Source: Roseibium sp. Sym1 (GTDB lineage Bacteria > Pseudomonadota > Alphaproteobacteria > Rhizobiales > Stappiaceae). From it: DNA of 64,000 bases. How positions within the stretch are numbered: the stretch's first letter is position 1; every line of letters starts with the position of its first letter. The stretch is from NCBI RefSeq assembly GCF_027359675.1, contig NZ_CP114787.1, forward strand, positions 124,001 through 188,000, given 5' to 3'. The translations under genes and the position numbers were made by a program. The notes beneath the pieces are model-generated. The model saw nothing but the letters and a program-made list of their open reading frames with translations. It was not told the origin of the DNA and did not search any database. Below are positions 1-8,020 of the stretch, in pieces.

Positions 1-420
1 CCGCATCTGAGGGCTGGAATGTCGCCTTCGCCTACACGGCTTAACAGGCGGAATGCCGATGGAGCGCTGGACACGTATGTCAGCAGCTCTGAATGCGAGC
101 ATAGATGAATGCTGCTCGCAGGGCGTCATGGGGAGAATGCAGCCAGACCATGGCATCGGCATCGACTTGCGGAACGCAAGGGAAAAGACTGCGACCGGCA
201 GCCTCACCAATACGAAGACTGAATAGTCCAGCATATGAACGAGGGAAGGCATGATGGAATGCCCACGATGCTCTGCGTCACAAGGGAGTTGACCCTGATG
301 TCCATCATGCTGGCGGAGTTCCCGTAGTAATCCGAGGCGGGGAAAGCCTGTCACATGGTGAAGGGGAACAGTTCAATCTTCTTGGAGTGCAAATTAACTG
401 ACCAAATGGGGTGAAGACCT

Positions 421-1950
421 TTGATAATCAGCGAAATGCAGCACAAGCTCGCAACATGGGCCGAGGCTGATCCGAACCGACGGTTCGATCGGCTTCTACG
501 GCTCATTGCCAATCGGGAATGGCTTGCCGAAGCCGCCCGGATCGTTCTGGCGTCGAGTGGCGCCCGAACTCCGGGCATAGATGGAATAGACAAGCAACGG
601 ATGCAGGCCGATTTGGATCACCATCTGGCCGACCTGCGGACTGACCTGCTGAAGGGTAGCTATTGCCCGAAGCCGGTCAAGCGGATCTATATCCCGAAAG
701 CCAATGGCAAGCTACGACCGCTGGGTATACCAACCCTGACAGACCGTATCGTCCAGCGCGCCATGCTGATGGCCATGGAGCCGATCTGGGAGAGCGACTT
801 CCATCGCCTCTCCTATGGCTTCCGGCCGGAACGCAGCGTGCATCATGCTGTCCGTACCGTGAAGATCCAGCTTCAGGATGGAGCGGATACGACGAGGGGC
901 CGCTGGATCATCGAAGGTGATCTGGCGAGCTACTTCGACACCGTCCATCACCGGCTGCTTCTTAAATGCGTACGGCGACGGGTGCGGGACGGTCGGTTTG
1001 TCGATCTCCTCTTGCGCATTCTTAAGGCGGGTCATGTCGACCGTGGCCTGTTCTGGGCTGCCAGCGAAGGTGTTCCGCAAGGTGGCGTGCTATCACCGCT
1101 CCTGTCCAACATCATGCTCCATGAGTTCGATGTCTGGCTGGAGGCGAAATACCTGAACCGGAAGGTCCGCAAGGATCGCTGGGCATGGAACTTCGGCATA
1201 CAGCAGGGACGACCCATTACGGTTCGGGAGAACCGGCAATGGAAACCTGCGATTGCCTATTGCCGCTACGCCGATGACTTCGTCGTCATCGTCAAGGGGA
1301 CGAAGGCCCATGCTATGGAGATACGTGAAGAATGCCGGGCCTTTCTGGAGGACCGCCTGAAGTTGACGTTGAATATGGAGAAAACCCATATCACGCACGT
1401 CGATGACGGGTTCGTCTTTCTAGGGCACCGGATCATTCGCAAGCGAGGGTCGAACGGACGCATGTCCGTTGTCACGACGATACCCAGGGAAAAGGCCAAG
1501 GCGTTTGTCCGCAAACTGACCGAGACCCTTTCCGGCAATCATAGTGCCAGTACGGTCGATAAGATCGCCAGCCTGAACCGCCAGCTGGCGGGATGGGCGG
1601 CGTTCTACAAGTTCACCGACTTCAGGGCGTATGTCTTCCGGCGCATCGACCATGTCGTATTCTGGAAAATGGCGCACTGGCTGGGGCATAAATACCGGAG
1701 CCGTATCAAACCCTTGATGCTGAGGTGGTTCAGGCCCCCGGAACCGGGCAAGGCGAAAACCTGGCTCGTTTACGGTCGGAACGAACGTGGCGAGGGCATC
1801 GGAAAAGACTTGAAACGGCTTGTCTCAAGCCCGAAGGCTCAATTCCGTTGGCGCAATCCGGAGGTCAATCCATACATCTTCCGGAGTGAAACCCGCAGCA
1901 CCGTCACCTCGCGCTATCATGATGTTGCCATGGCCATGGGCCAAGATTGA
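421..1950 (+). CDS. ltrA: Group II intron reverse transcriptase/maturase
   Basis: LtrA-type protein of 509 residues that helps its host intron fold and splice and copies it into DNA targets. The reverse transcriptase core is clear. The metal-binding YADD motif is encoded at 1267-1278, and the upstream RT blocks include SYGFRPERSVHHAV and EGVPQGGVLSPLLSN. The maturase (X) domain follows, with RQLAGWAAFYKFTDF. No HNH endonuclease domain is seen at the C terminus, which ends shortly after the X and DNA-binding part. The start is taken as TTG at 421 with a GTGAAG upstream; ATG at 436 is an alternative. The frame is intact, so the protein may be active even though the invaded transposase is broken. 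Confidence 0.92.
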   Translation: MIISEMQHKLATWAEADPNRRFDRLLRLIANREWLAEAARIVLASSGARTPGIDGIDKQRMQADLDHHLADLRTDLLKGSYCPKPVKRIYIPKANGKLRPLGIPTLTDRIVQRAMLMAMEPIWESDFHRLSYGFRPERSVHHAVRTVKIQLQDGADTTRGRWIIEGDLASYFDTVHHRLLLKCVRRRVRDGRFVDLLLRILKAGHVDRGLFWAASEGVPQGGVLSPLLSNIMLHEFDVWLEAKYLNRKVRKDRWAWNFGIQQGRPITVRENRQWKPAIAYCRYADDFVVIVKGTKAHAMEIREECRAFLEDRLKLTLNMEKTHITHVDDGFVFLGHRIIRKRGSNGRMSVVTTIPREKAKAFVRKLTETLSGNHSASTVDKIASLNRQLAGWAAFYKFTDFRAYVFRRIDHVVFWKMAHWLGHKYRSRIKPLMLRWFRPPEPGKAKTWLVYGRNERGEGIGKDLKRLVSSPKAQFRWRNPEVNPYIFRSETRSTVTSRYHDVAMAMGQD

Positions 1951-1955
1951 ATGGA

Positions 1956-2024
1956 GAGCCGTATGCGCTGAAAGGTGCACGTGCGGTTCGGGGAGGAGAA
2001 GCGCAACCGCGCTTCTTACTCCAC
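1956..2024 (+). ncRNA. Group II intron domains V and VI
   Basis: Domain V (1956-1989) is a 34-nt hairpin starting GAGCCG and ending CGGTTC, with the AGC catalytic triad near its 5' side and a GAAA loop. It is followed by a stem-loop with arms around GGAGGAGAAGCGC and GCGCTTCTTACTCC (about 1990-2022). This fits domain VI, with an unpaired A near the 3' side as branch-point candidate. The family assignment is strong; the exact branch nucleotide is inferred. Confidence 0.85.
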
Positions 2025-2494
2025 TGCCGATGCGACGCGGCTTCCTCTACCTGGTCGCCATCATGGACTGGTTTACCCGCAAGGTTCTGTCCTGGCGCAT
2101 CTCCAACACGCTGGAGGCCGACTTTTGCGTTGAGGCGCTGAACGAGGCAGTCCACCGGTTCGGCCCGCCCGAGATCATGAATACGGATCAGGGCAGCCAG
2201 TTCACGTCCTTCGCCTGAACCGACCGGCTGAAGCGGGTCGGCACCCGGATCTCGATGGACGGCAAGGGCCGTTGCCTCGACAACATCTTCATCGAGCGCC
2301 TGTGGCGGTCCTTGAAATACGAATGCGTCTATCTGCATGCCTGGGAGACCGGATCGCAGGCCAAAGCCGGCGTCGCGAAATGGATCGCCTTCTACAATTA
2401 CCAGCGGCCTCATGCTGCCCATGGCGGACAGCCGCCCGCCGTGGTCTACTTCACCCAAACCGAAACCGACCAGCAGGGGCAAAGAGTAGCTTAA
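2025..2494 (+). pseudogene. IS3-family transposase (OrfB), 3' exon, broken
   Basis: C-terminal part of an IS3-family DDE integrase-type transposase. Visible landmarks are MRRGFLYLVAIMDWFTRKV, then NTDQGSQFTSFA with the second catalytic Asp, then NIFIERLWRSLKYE with the catalytic Glu and the end QRPHAAHGGQPPAVVYF. The N-terminal part lies beyond the intron and outside the window. At 2216-2218 a TGA interrupts the frame where relatives have a Trp codon (TGG), so even after intron splicing the product would be truncated between the second Asp and the Glu. The protein is therefore inactive twice over: intron insertion plus nonsense mutation. Confidence 0.88.
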
Positions 2495-2533
2495 ATCACC
2501 TCGAAAACTGTCCAAAGGTTGGGGAGTAGCTCA
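2349..2533 (+). repeat. 185-bp IS right end, copy 1 (inverted repeat)
   Basis: The last 185 bp of the IS3-family element, from within the transposase gene to the terminal inverted repeat ending GGGGAGTAGCTCA. By eye it is base-for-base identical to the reverse complement of 11243-11427. The two copies face each other across 8.7 kb of catabolic genes. Confidence 0.93.
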
Positions 2534-2613
2534 AAATGATCCCTGTTTGTTCCTCAAGACGCCCAAATGTGCACGCTCGGGCCTCTTGGGCCTGATTGGC
2601 TCATGCGAAGTTA

Positions 2614-2631
2614 TCCAAACAGTTGTTAGAA
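2614..2631. promoter_or_regulatory. TetR-type operator dyad, site 1
   Basis: TCCAAACAGTTGTTAGAA, a copy of the 18-bp dyad found at eight places in this window (best copy TTCTAACATTTGTTAGAA). The right half-site GTTAGAA is perfect and the left half differs at two positions. It lies 150 bp upstream of the thiolase start and 63 bp from the next site. Confidence 0.55.
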
Positions 2632-2665
2632 AAAAGTTCAAGCAAGTGCCCCCTAATGTAGGATA

Positions 2666-2712
2666 TTGACACGACTTCATTCCGGCATCTAAAATTCTAA
2701 CAATTGATAGAA
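2666..2712 (+). promoter_or_regulatory. Promoter with TetR-type operator, site 2
   Basis: A near-consensus sigma-70 promoter is visible: TTGACA at 2666-2671, an 18-bp spacer, and TAAAAT at 2690-2695. The operator dyad TTCTAACAATTGATAGAA occupies 2695-2712, immediately over the expected transcription start, so a bound repressor would block initiation. The thiolase start codon is at 2764. Confidence 0.68.
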
Positions 2713-2763
2713 AATGCGTGGCGTCGGTATCAGAGTGCCCCAAACGAAAAGGGAGCGAGAGAA

Positions 2764-3948
2764 ATGAAGGACAAAGCGTATGTCGCCGGCGTCGGGATGG
2801 TCCCGTTCCAGAAACCTGGGAAATCGGAAAGCTATGACGTGATGGCCGCGACAGCCACGCGCGCCGCGTTGGCCGATGCGGGGCTCGACTATGACAAGGT
2901 GCAACAGGCCTATGTGGGCTATGTCTATGGCGACAGCACCTGCGGCCAACGGTCGCTGTATCAGGTCGGCATGACCGGAATTCCGGTCGTGAACGTAAAC
3001 AACAACTGCTCGACCGGATCCTCGGCGCTGTTTCTGGCGCGCCAAGCGGTCGAGAGCGGCGCTGTGGACTGCGCCCTGGCGCTGGGTTTCGAGCAGATGC
3101 AGCCCGGCGCGATCGGCGCGATGTTCCACGACCGGGTCAGCCCCTTCGCCTCGTTCGACGAAGAAACCGACGATCTCGTGGGCAACCCGGAGATCCCGCT
3201 GGCGCTGCGCTATTTCGGCGGCGCCGGCAAGGCGCATATGGAGGAGTTCGGCACCACGCTGGAAACCTTCGCCAAGATCCGCGCCAAGGCCAGCCGGCAT
3301 GCGGCGAAGAATCCGATTGCCCTGTTCCGGCAGGAGGTGACGGCTGAAGACGTCATTGCAGCACAGGTCGTCTGGCCGGGCGTGATGACCAAGCTCATGG
3401 CCTGTCCGCCAACCTGTGGCGCGGCGGCGGCGATCATCTGTTCCAAGGAATTCGCCGACAAGCACAGACTGGACAGTTCCGTGCGGATCGCGGCGCAGGC
3501 AATGACAACGGATGGCCCGGAAACTTTCGAAGCCCATGACATGCGCGAAGTGGTCGGCTTTTCGATGGCTAAGCGAGCCGCCGATCAGGTCTACGAGGCC
3601 GCAGGCATCGGGCCGCAGGATATAGACGTGGTCGAGCTGCACGACTGCTTTGCCCATAACGAGCTGATCACCTACGAGGCGCTCGGCCTTTGCGGGCGCG
3701 GCGATGCGGCGAAATTCGTCGATGATGGCGACAACACCTATGGCGGCAAATACGTGACCAACCCATCCGGCGGGCTCTTGTCCAAGGGGCATCCGCTTGG
3801 GGCGACCGGCCTTGCGCAATGCACCGAGCTTGTCCAGCAGCTACGCGGCCAGGCCGATGCGCGCCAGGTCGACGGCGCGCGCCTGGCGCTGCAGCACAAT
3901 CTGGGCCTCGGCGGGGCCTGCGTGACCACGCTTTATGAAAAAGCCTGA
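2764..3948 (+). CDS. SCP2-type thiolase (acetyl-CoA acetyltransferase family)
   Basis: Cytosolic thiolase of 394 residues in the sterol-carrier-protein-x group, expected to cleave a 3-ketoacyl-CoA with CoA in the last step of beta-oxidation. The nucleophilic Cys is present at about residue 82 (NNNCSTGSSA). The later motifs HDCFAHNE and GHPLGATG supply the catalytic His and oxyanion residues. The start at 2764 follows a good ribosome site (GGGAGCGAGAG); a longer frame from 2704 would run through the operator. It forms a two-gene unit with the SDR 24 bp downstream and is preceded by two operator dyads. The substrate is not determinable, but the SCPx group favours branched or bulky chains. Confidence 0.85.
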   Translation: MKDKAYVAGVGMVPFQKPGKSESYDVMAATATRAALADAGLDYDKVQQAYVGYVYGDSTCGQRSLYQVGMTGIPVVNVNNNCSTGSSALFLARQAVESGAVDCALALGFEQMQPGAIGAMFHDRVSPFASFDEETDDLVGNPEIPLALRYFGGAGKAHMEEFGTTLETFAKIRAKASRHAAKNPIALFRQEVTAEDVIAAQVVWPGVMTKLMACPPTCGAAAAIICSKEFADKHRLDSSVRIAAQAMTTDGPETFEAHDMREVVGFSMAKRAADQVYEAAGIGPQDIDVVELHDCFAHNELITYEALGLCGRGDAAKFVDDGDNTYGGKYVTNPSGGLLSKGHPLGATGLAQCTELVQQLRGQADARQVDGARLALQHNLGLGGACVTTLYEKA

Positions 3949-3972
3949 CGAAACGGATCGGGAGGAGACGTC

Positions 3973-4803
3973 ATGACGGGAAAACTCGACGGGCGCGTGG
4001 CGCTGGTTTCTGGGTCGGGCCGGGGGATCGGCCGGGAAATCGCGCTGAAACTGGCCTCGGAAGGCGCGCGCGTGGTGATCAACGATCTGGACGCCGATCC
4101 GGCCAATGAAACCGCCGAGGCGGTGCGCGCGATGGGTGCGGAGGCCGTGGTCTGCGCCGGTAGCGTCACCGACGACGGGTTCGCCGAACGGTTCATCAAG
4201 ACCGGCGTAGACAGCTTCGACGGGCTCGATATCATCGTGAACAACGCAGGCTACACTTGGGACAGCGTCGTTCAGAAGATGTCCGACGAACAGTGGCAGG
4301 CGATCATCGACGTCCACCTGACAGCACCCTTCAAGATCCTGCGCGCTGCCCAGCCGGTGATCAGCGCCAAGGCCAAGGAAGAGGCCGCGGTCGGGCAAGA
4401 GGTATTCCGCAAGGTAGTCAACATCTCGTCCATCGCAGGGACCGGCGGCAATGCCGGCCAGATCAACTATTCCGCCGCCAAGGCCGGTATCCTCGGGGTC
4501 ACCCGGACGATGGCCAAGGAATGGGGCCGCTATAAGGTCAACGTCAACGCCGTCGCCTTCGGCCCAATCCGCACCCGCCTGACCGAAGGTAGCGCGGATG
4601 GCAACAGCACGATCAAGGTCGAGGAAATAGAGATCAAGGTCGGCGTGAATCCCGATCTCCTGTCCCAGATGGAGCGCATGATCCCGCTGGGCCGGGTCGG
4701 CACTCCGGAAGAAGCTGCCGGTGCTGTCTATCTGTTCTGTGCGCCGGAATCGAACTTCATTTCAGGCCAGCACGTCATCTGCGGCGGCGGTTTCGTGATC
4801 TAA
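3973..4803 (+). CDS. SDR-family oxidoreductase (3-hydroxyacyl-CoA dehydrogenase-like)
   Basis: Classical short-chain dehydrogenase of 276 residues. It shows the Rossmann nucleotide motif GSGRGIG near residue 14, the NNAG motif, and the active-site YSAAK motif in INYSAAKAGILGVT. Asp at the end of beta-2 (INDLDAD) suggests NAD(H) preference. Placed right behind the thiolase with a GGAGGAG ribosome site, it would plausibly oxidise the 3-hydroxyacyl-CoA that the thiolase then cleaves. An insertion around residues 205-225 (NSTIKVEEIEIKVG) before the cofactor-closing helix is somewhat longer than in FabG. Exact substrate unknown. Confidence 0.83.
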   Translation: MTGKLDGRVALVSGSGRGIGREIALKLASEGARVVINDLDADPANETAEAVRAMGAEAVVCAGSVTDDGFAERFIKTGVDSFDGLDIIVNNAGYTWDSVVQKMSDEQWQAIIDVHLTAPFKILRAAQPVISAKAKEEAAVGQEVFRKVVNISSIAGTGGNAGQINYSAAKAGILGVTRTMAKEWGRYKVNVNAVAFGPIRTRLTEGSADGNSTIKVEEIEIKVGVNPDLLSQMERMIPLGRVGTPEEAAGAVYLFCAPESNFISGQHVICGGGFVI

Positions 4804-4808
4804 GGCAT

Positions 4809-4839
4809 TTGCCCGGACCCGATGACGGGGTCCGGGCAA
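4809..4839 (+). terminator. Hairpin after the thiolase-SDR unit
   Basis: Perfect 12-bp inverted repeat (left arm TTGCCCGGACCC, right arm GGGTCCGGGCAA) with a 7-nt loop, six bases after the SDR stop codon. No T-run follows, so it may be a weak or Rho-assisted terminator or an mRNA 3' stabiliser. Confidence 0.6.
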
Positions 4840-4920
4840 GCACATTAATGTCTGGGCGGCCTCATGGCGGTCGCCCAGGCGGAATTTCCCACAAGCTCTA
4901 ATCTGACACAATCACGACGA

Positions 4921-4958
4921 TTGACTCACTTGCGTTGTTTACCTAACAGTCGTTAGTT
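4921..4958 (+). promoter_or_regulatory. tetR promoter with operator, site 3
   Basis: TTGACT (4921-4926) with a 17-bp spacer leads to a weak -10 (TAACAG, 4944-4949). The dyad ACCTAACAGTCGTTAGTT covers 4941-4958 and therefore overlaps the -10 and the start point. It lies 26 bp before the tetR start codon, the layout expected for autorepression. Confidence 0.62.
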
Positions 4959-4983
4959 AGGCGTTGGGGCGAAACGAAGGTCT

Positions 4984-5613
4984 ATGGCACAAAACACGGC
5001 AAGTAAACTCAACGAGACATCGCGAAGCGCGGTCGGGCGGGACGGGGTGCTGGACATTGCAGCGCGACTTTTCCGCGAACAAGGCTACGGGTCCGTTTCG
5101 CTCCGAAAAATTGCCGAGGCCGCCGGGATCAAGGCGGGTAGCATATATTATCATTTCGGTTCCAAGGACGAGATCGTCGCGGCCGTTCTTGATGCAGGGA
5201 TTCAAGTCGTTCACGCGAGCATGAGAGACGCCGTCACCGCCCTGCCAGCGGATACCGACGGCGAAACGGTACTGCGCGCCGCGATCCGGGCGCATCTTCG
5301 CGCGCTTCTAGACGTAAGCGATTATACCTCGGCGAATGTGCGTATTTTCGGGCAGGTGCCGCAATCCGTGCGGGATGCCAACTTGCCCACGCGACGGGCC
5401 TATGAGGCAGAATGGGACAGTCTTCTGTCCCGGCTTCAGGAAGATGGCGCGCTGAAGCAAGACGTCGATATCCGCCGCCTGCGCCTGATGCTGATCGGCG
5501 CGTTGAATGCCACGCTTGATTGGTTCGACCCGGACCGCGGCAGCGCCGATGCGCTGTCTCACACCTATGCCGATGTTTTCCTTAACGGGATACTCGAAAG
5601 AAAGGATGCCTGA
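4984..5613 (+). CDS. TetR-family transcriptional regulator
   Basis: Regulator of 209 residues. The N-terminal TetR helix-turn-helix is clear: GVLDIAARLFREQGYGSVSLRKIAEAAGIKAGSIYYHFGSKDEIV, about residues 20-65. The remaining all-helical domain would bind an effector, in this context probably an acyl-CoA or related thioester. It is the first gene of the carboxylase operon (the beta subunit starts 3 bp after its stop) and has a matching operator dyad in its own promoter. The placement resembles AtuR of the acyclic-terpene cluster in Pseudomonas. I infer that it controls the eight TTCTAAC-type sites in this window; no other TetR gene is present. Confidence 0.88.
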   Translation: MAQNTASKLNETSRSAVGRDGVLDIAARLFREQGYGSVSLRKIAEAAGIKAGSIYYHFGSKDEIVAAVLDAGIQVVHASMRDAVTALPADTDGETVLRAAIRAHLRALLDVSDYTSANVRIFGQVPQSVRDANLPTRRAYEAEWDSLLSRLQEDGALKQDVDIRRLRLMLIGALNATLDWFDPDRGSADALSHTYADVFLNGILERKDA

Positions 5614-5616
5614 TAC

Positions 5617-7215
5617 ATGGCGCGTCTTGAAACAGCGGTGCTGACCGCCTCAGAGACCTACACCCGCAACCACGCAGCACAAAGCGAGCGTGTCGAAACC
5701 CTGCGTACGCGGATCGCCAAGGCAACGGCCGGCGGGCGCCTCGACATGGTCGAACGGCACCGCAAGCGCGGCAAACTGTTGGTCCGTGAGCGTATCGACC
5801 TGCTGGTGGATCCGGGCACCGCGTTTCTTGAACTGTCGTCGCTGGCCGCCTACGGGCAATATGGCGGTGAGGTTCCCGGCGCGGGGATCGTCACCGGCAT
5901 CGGGATCGTTCACGGGTTGCCCTGTGTGGTGATCGCCAATGATGCCACGGTCAAGGGCGGGTCATTTTACCACGAAACTGTGCAGAAACACATTCGCGCC
6001 CAGGAAATCGCGGCGGAAAACCGTTTGCCCTGCCTCTATCTGGTGGACTGCGGCGGGGCCTATCTGCCGGAACAGGACCGGGTTTTCCCCGATGCCCGGC
6101 ATTTCGGCAATTCCTTTTACCGCCAGACCAACATGTCGGCCAGCGGTCTGCCGCAGATCTCGGCCGTGTTCGGCGGCTGCACGGCGGGCGGGGCCTATAT
6201 TCCCGCCCTGTCGGACGAGGTCATCATGGTGCGCGGCAACGCGCGCATCCATCTGGGCGGGCCGTCGATCGTCAAGGTGGCGATCAATGAAGAGGTCGAT
6301 GGCGAAACGCTGGGCGGGGCCGAAATGCACACGCGCGTTTCGGGTGTCTCCGACCATCTGGCCGAGGACGAGCACCACGCGCTGGCGCTGATGCGCGACA
6401 TCGTGGTCGAGCTGGGCCAGTCGCGCCCGATGCAGCCCGACAAGCTGCCACAGCCGCCCGCGCATGATCCCCAGGAGCTGCTTGGCGTCATCAGTGCCGA
6501 CCGCAAGGAACCCTATGACATGCGCGAGGTTCTGCTGTGCATGATCGACGCCGGAGAATTCCGCGAATTCAAACCCAGTTGGGGCGAAACGCTGGTCTGC
6601 GGCACGGCCTGCATCCATGGATACCGGGTTGGAATCCTGGCCAACAACGGCGCGCTTTTGTCCGAAAGTTCTCTGAAGGGCGCGCAGTTCGTGTCGATGT
6701 GCGATCAACGCAACATCCCGCTTTTGTTCCTGCACAACATCTCGGGCTTCATGGTCGGCACCGACGCCGAGCGCGGCGGCATCGCCAAGAACAGCGCCAA
6801 GCTGGTCTATGCCATGTCGGTGGCCAAGGTGCCGCGCCTGTCGGTGCTGCTGGGTGGGTCCTATGGGGCGGGCAACTACGGCATGTGCGGACGCGGTTTC
6901 GCGCCGAGTTTCCTTTTTGCCTGGCCGACCGCGGAACTGGCCACCATGTCCGCCGACATCGCCACCAACGTGATGCTGGAACTGCGCCGCCAGAAGGGGG
7001 GCGATCCGGACAAGATGCAGGCCGACATGGCCAGGATCGAGGCGCAGGTGCGTGCCCAGTATGGCGAACAGTCCGATCCCTATTATGCCACCTCGCGGCT
7101 TTGGGACGACGGGCTGATCGAACCCGGACAGACCCGCGATATCCTGGGCCTGTGCCTGGCCATTATCTCTTCGGTGCCCGAGGCCGGGCGCCACACGCCC
7201 GTATTCAGAATGTGA
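5617..7215 (+). CDS. Acyl-CoA carboxylase beta subunit (methylcrotonoyl-CoA carboxylase type)
   Basis: Carboxyltransferase subunit of 532 residues that moves CO2 from carboxybiotin to an enoyl-CoA. The two crotonase-like halves are complete, with the oxyanion-type motifs GGCTAGGAYIPALSD in the N half and GGSYGAGNYGMCGRGF in the C half. The stretch PEQDRVFPDARHFG matches the 3-methylcrotonoyl-CoA carboxylase pattern more closely than what I recall of geranyl-CoA carboxylase. A leucine/isovalerate-type substrate is therefore somewhat favoured, but a terpenoid-type substrate is not excluded. The gene lies between tetR and a methylglutaconyl-CoA hydratase-like gene, and the biotin-carrying partner is two genes downstream. 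Confidence 0.87.
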   Translation: MARLETAVLTASETYTRNHAAQSERVETLRTRIAKATAGGRLDMVERHRKRGKLLVRERIDLLVDPGTAFLELSSLAAYGQYGGEVPGAGIVTGIGIVHGLPCVVIANDATVKGGSFYHETVQKHIRAQEIAAENRLPCLYLVDCGGAYLPEQDRVFPDARHFGNSFYRQTNMSASGLPQISAVFGGCTAGGAYIPALSDEVIMVRGNARIHLGGPSIVKVAINEEVDGETLGGAEMHTRVSGVSDHLAEDEHHALALMRDIVVELGQSRPMQPDKLPQPPAHDPQELLGVISADRKEPYDMREVLLCMIDAGEFREFKPSWGETLVCGTACIHGYRVGILANNGALLSESSLKGAQFVSMCDQRNIPLLFLHNISGFMVGTDAERGGIAKNSAKLVYAMSVAKVPRLSVLLGGSYGAGNYGMCGRGFAPSFLFAWPTAELATMSADIATNVMLELRRQKGGDPDKMQADMARIEAQVRAQYGEQSDPYYATSRLWDDGLIEPGQTRDILGLCLAIISSVPEAGRHTPVFRM

Positions 7216-7225
7216 GACCAATGCC

Positions 7226-8020
7226 ATGACAACCACCTATGAAACCATCCTTATCGAAACCGACGCGCGCGGGGTTGCCACGGTAACGCTCAATCGTCCT
7301 GACAAGCACAATGCTCTGAACGGCGGGCTGATCGCTGAGCTGTACGATGCCGCCGAAAAGCTGGCCGCCGATGACAGCGTGCGCATCGTGATCCTGACCG
7401 GCAACGGAAAAAGCTTCTGCGCGGGCGGTGATTTCAACTGGTTCGCTTCGAATGTCGAAAAATCCCGCGCCGAGCGGGTGTACCAGAGCGCCACGCTGGC
7501 GCGCCTGTTGCGCCGCCTTGATACTCTGCCCAAACCGCTGATCGGAAAGATCAACGGGCCGGCCTATGGCGGCGGCGTCGGCATGATTTCGGTCTGCGAT
7601 TACACAATCGGTGCCGAAGGCGCGCGGTTCGGTCTTACCGAGGTCAGGCTCGGCTTGCTGCCGGCCAACATCTCGCCCTACGTGGTGGCCCGTATCGGCA
7701 AGGTGCATTCCCGCGAAACCATGCTGTCCGGGGCGCTTTTCGACAGCGCTCGGGCCGAATGGATCGGTCTGTTGACCGAGGTCGTGGCCGCCGATGATCT
7801 GGACGCGGCCACCGAAAGCGTCGTCCACAATCACCTGCAGGCCGCGCCGGGCGTGGTGTCCGACACCAAGGCGCTGATCGCCTATGTCGCGTCCCACGAT
7901 CTTGAAACCAATATGATCTACACCGCCGACCGGCTGGCCGATGCCTGGGAAACCGAAGAGGGTATCGAAGGTATCAACAGTTTCATCAACAAGGGCGTTC
8001 CGTCATGGTGGGTGAAATGA
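7226..8020 (+). CDS. Enoyl-CoA hydratase, methylglutaconyl-CoA hydratase-like
   Basis: Crotonase-fold hydratase of 264 residues. The oxyanion-hole segments are SFCAGGDFNWF (about 66-76) and GPAYGGGVGM (about 111-120). The stretch FGLTEVRLGLLPANISPYVV is characteristic of the LiuC/AtuE group, which hydrates the product of methylcrotonoyl- or geranyl-CoA carboxylase. Its position between the two carboxylase subunits fits that role. The expected next enzyme, a hydroxymethylglutaryl-CoA-type lyase, is not in this operon. The stop codon overlaps the start of the alpha subunit gene (ATGA), indicating translational coupling. Confidence 0.85.
   Translation: MTTTYETILIETDARGVATVTLNRPDKHNALNGGLIAELYDAAEKLAADDSVRIVILTGNGKSFCAGGDFNWFASNVEKSRAERVYQSATLARLLRRLDTLPKPLIGKINGPAYGGGVGMISVCDYTIGAEGARFGLTEVRLGLLPANISPYVVARIGKVHSRETMLSGALFDSARAEWIGLLTEVVAADDLDAATESVVHNHLQAAPGVVSDTKALIAYVASHDLETNMIYTADRLADAWETEEGIEGINSFINKGVPSWWVK

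Larger units (their letters stand above)
1..2024 (+). mobile_element. Group II intron (5' end outside window)
   Basis: A self-splicing retroelement. The first 420 bases carry no gene and read like the structured domain I-IV RNA that precedes the maturase in bacterial group II introns. The reverse transcriptase ORF lies in the domain IV position, and a canonical 34-nt domain V (1956-1989) and a domain VI hairpin follow. The 3' splice site is placed at about 2024, after a CCAC end that fits the usual AY terminus. The bases immediately after it continue an IS3-family transposase reading frame, which supports the boundary. The 5' end (GTGYG motif) is not in the window, so the intron is seen only in part. 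Confidence 0.88.

Noticed and set aside
2689..3819. Long open frame on the minus strand opposite the thiolase (376 codons)
   Set aside because: Shadow of a high-GC gene: no family similarity, no ribosome site, and the plus-strand thiolase has complete motifs.
5962..7236. Long open frame on the minus strand opposite the carboxylase beta subunit (424 codons)
   Set aside because: His/Gln/Arg-rich composition typical of antisense frames in GC-rich DNA; the plus strand encodes a complete carboxyltransferase.
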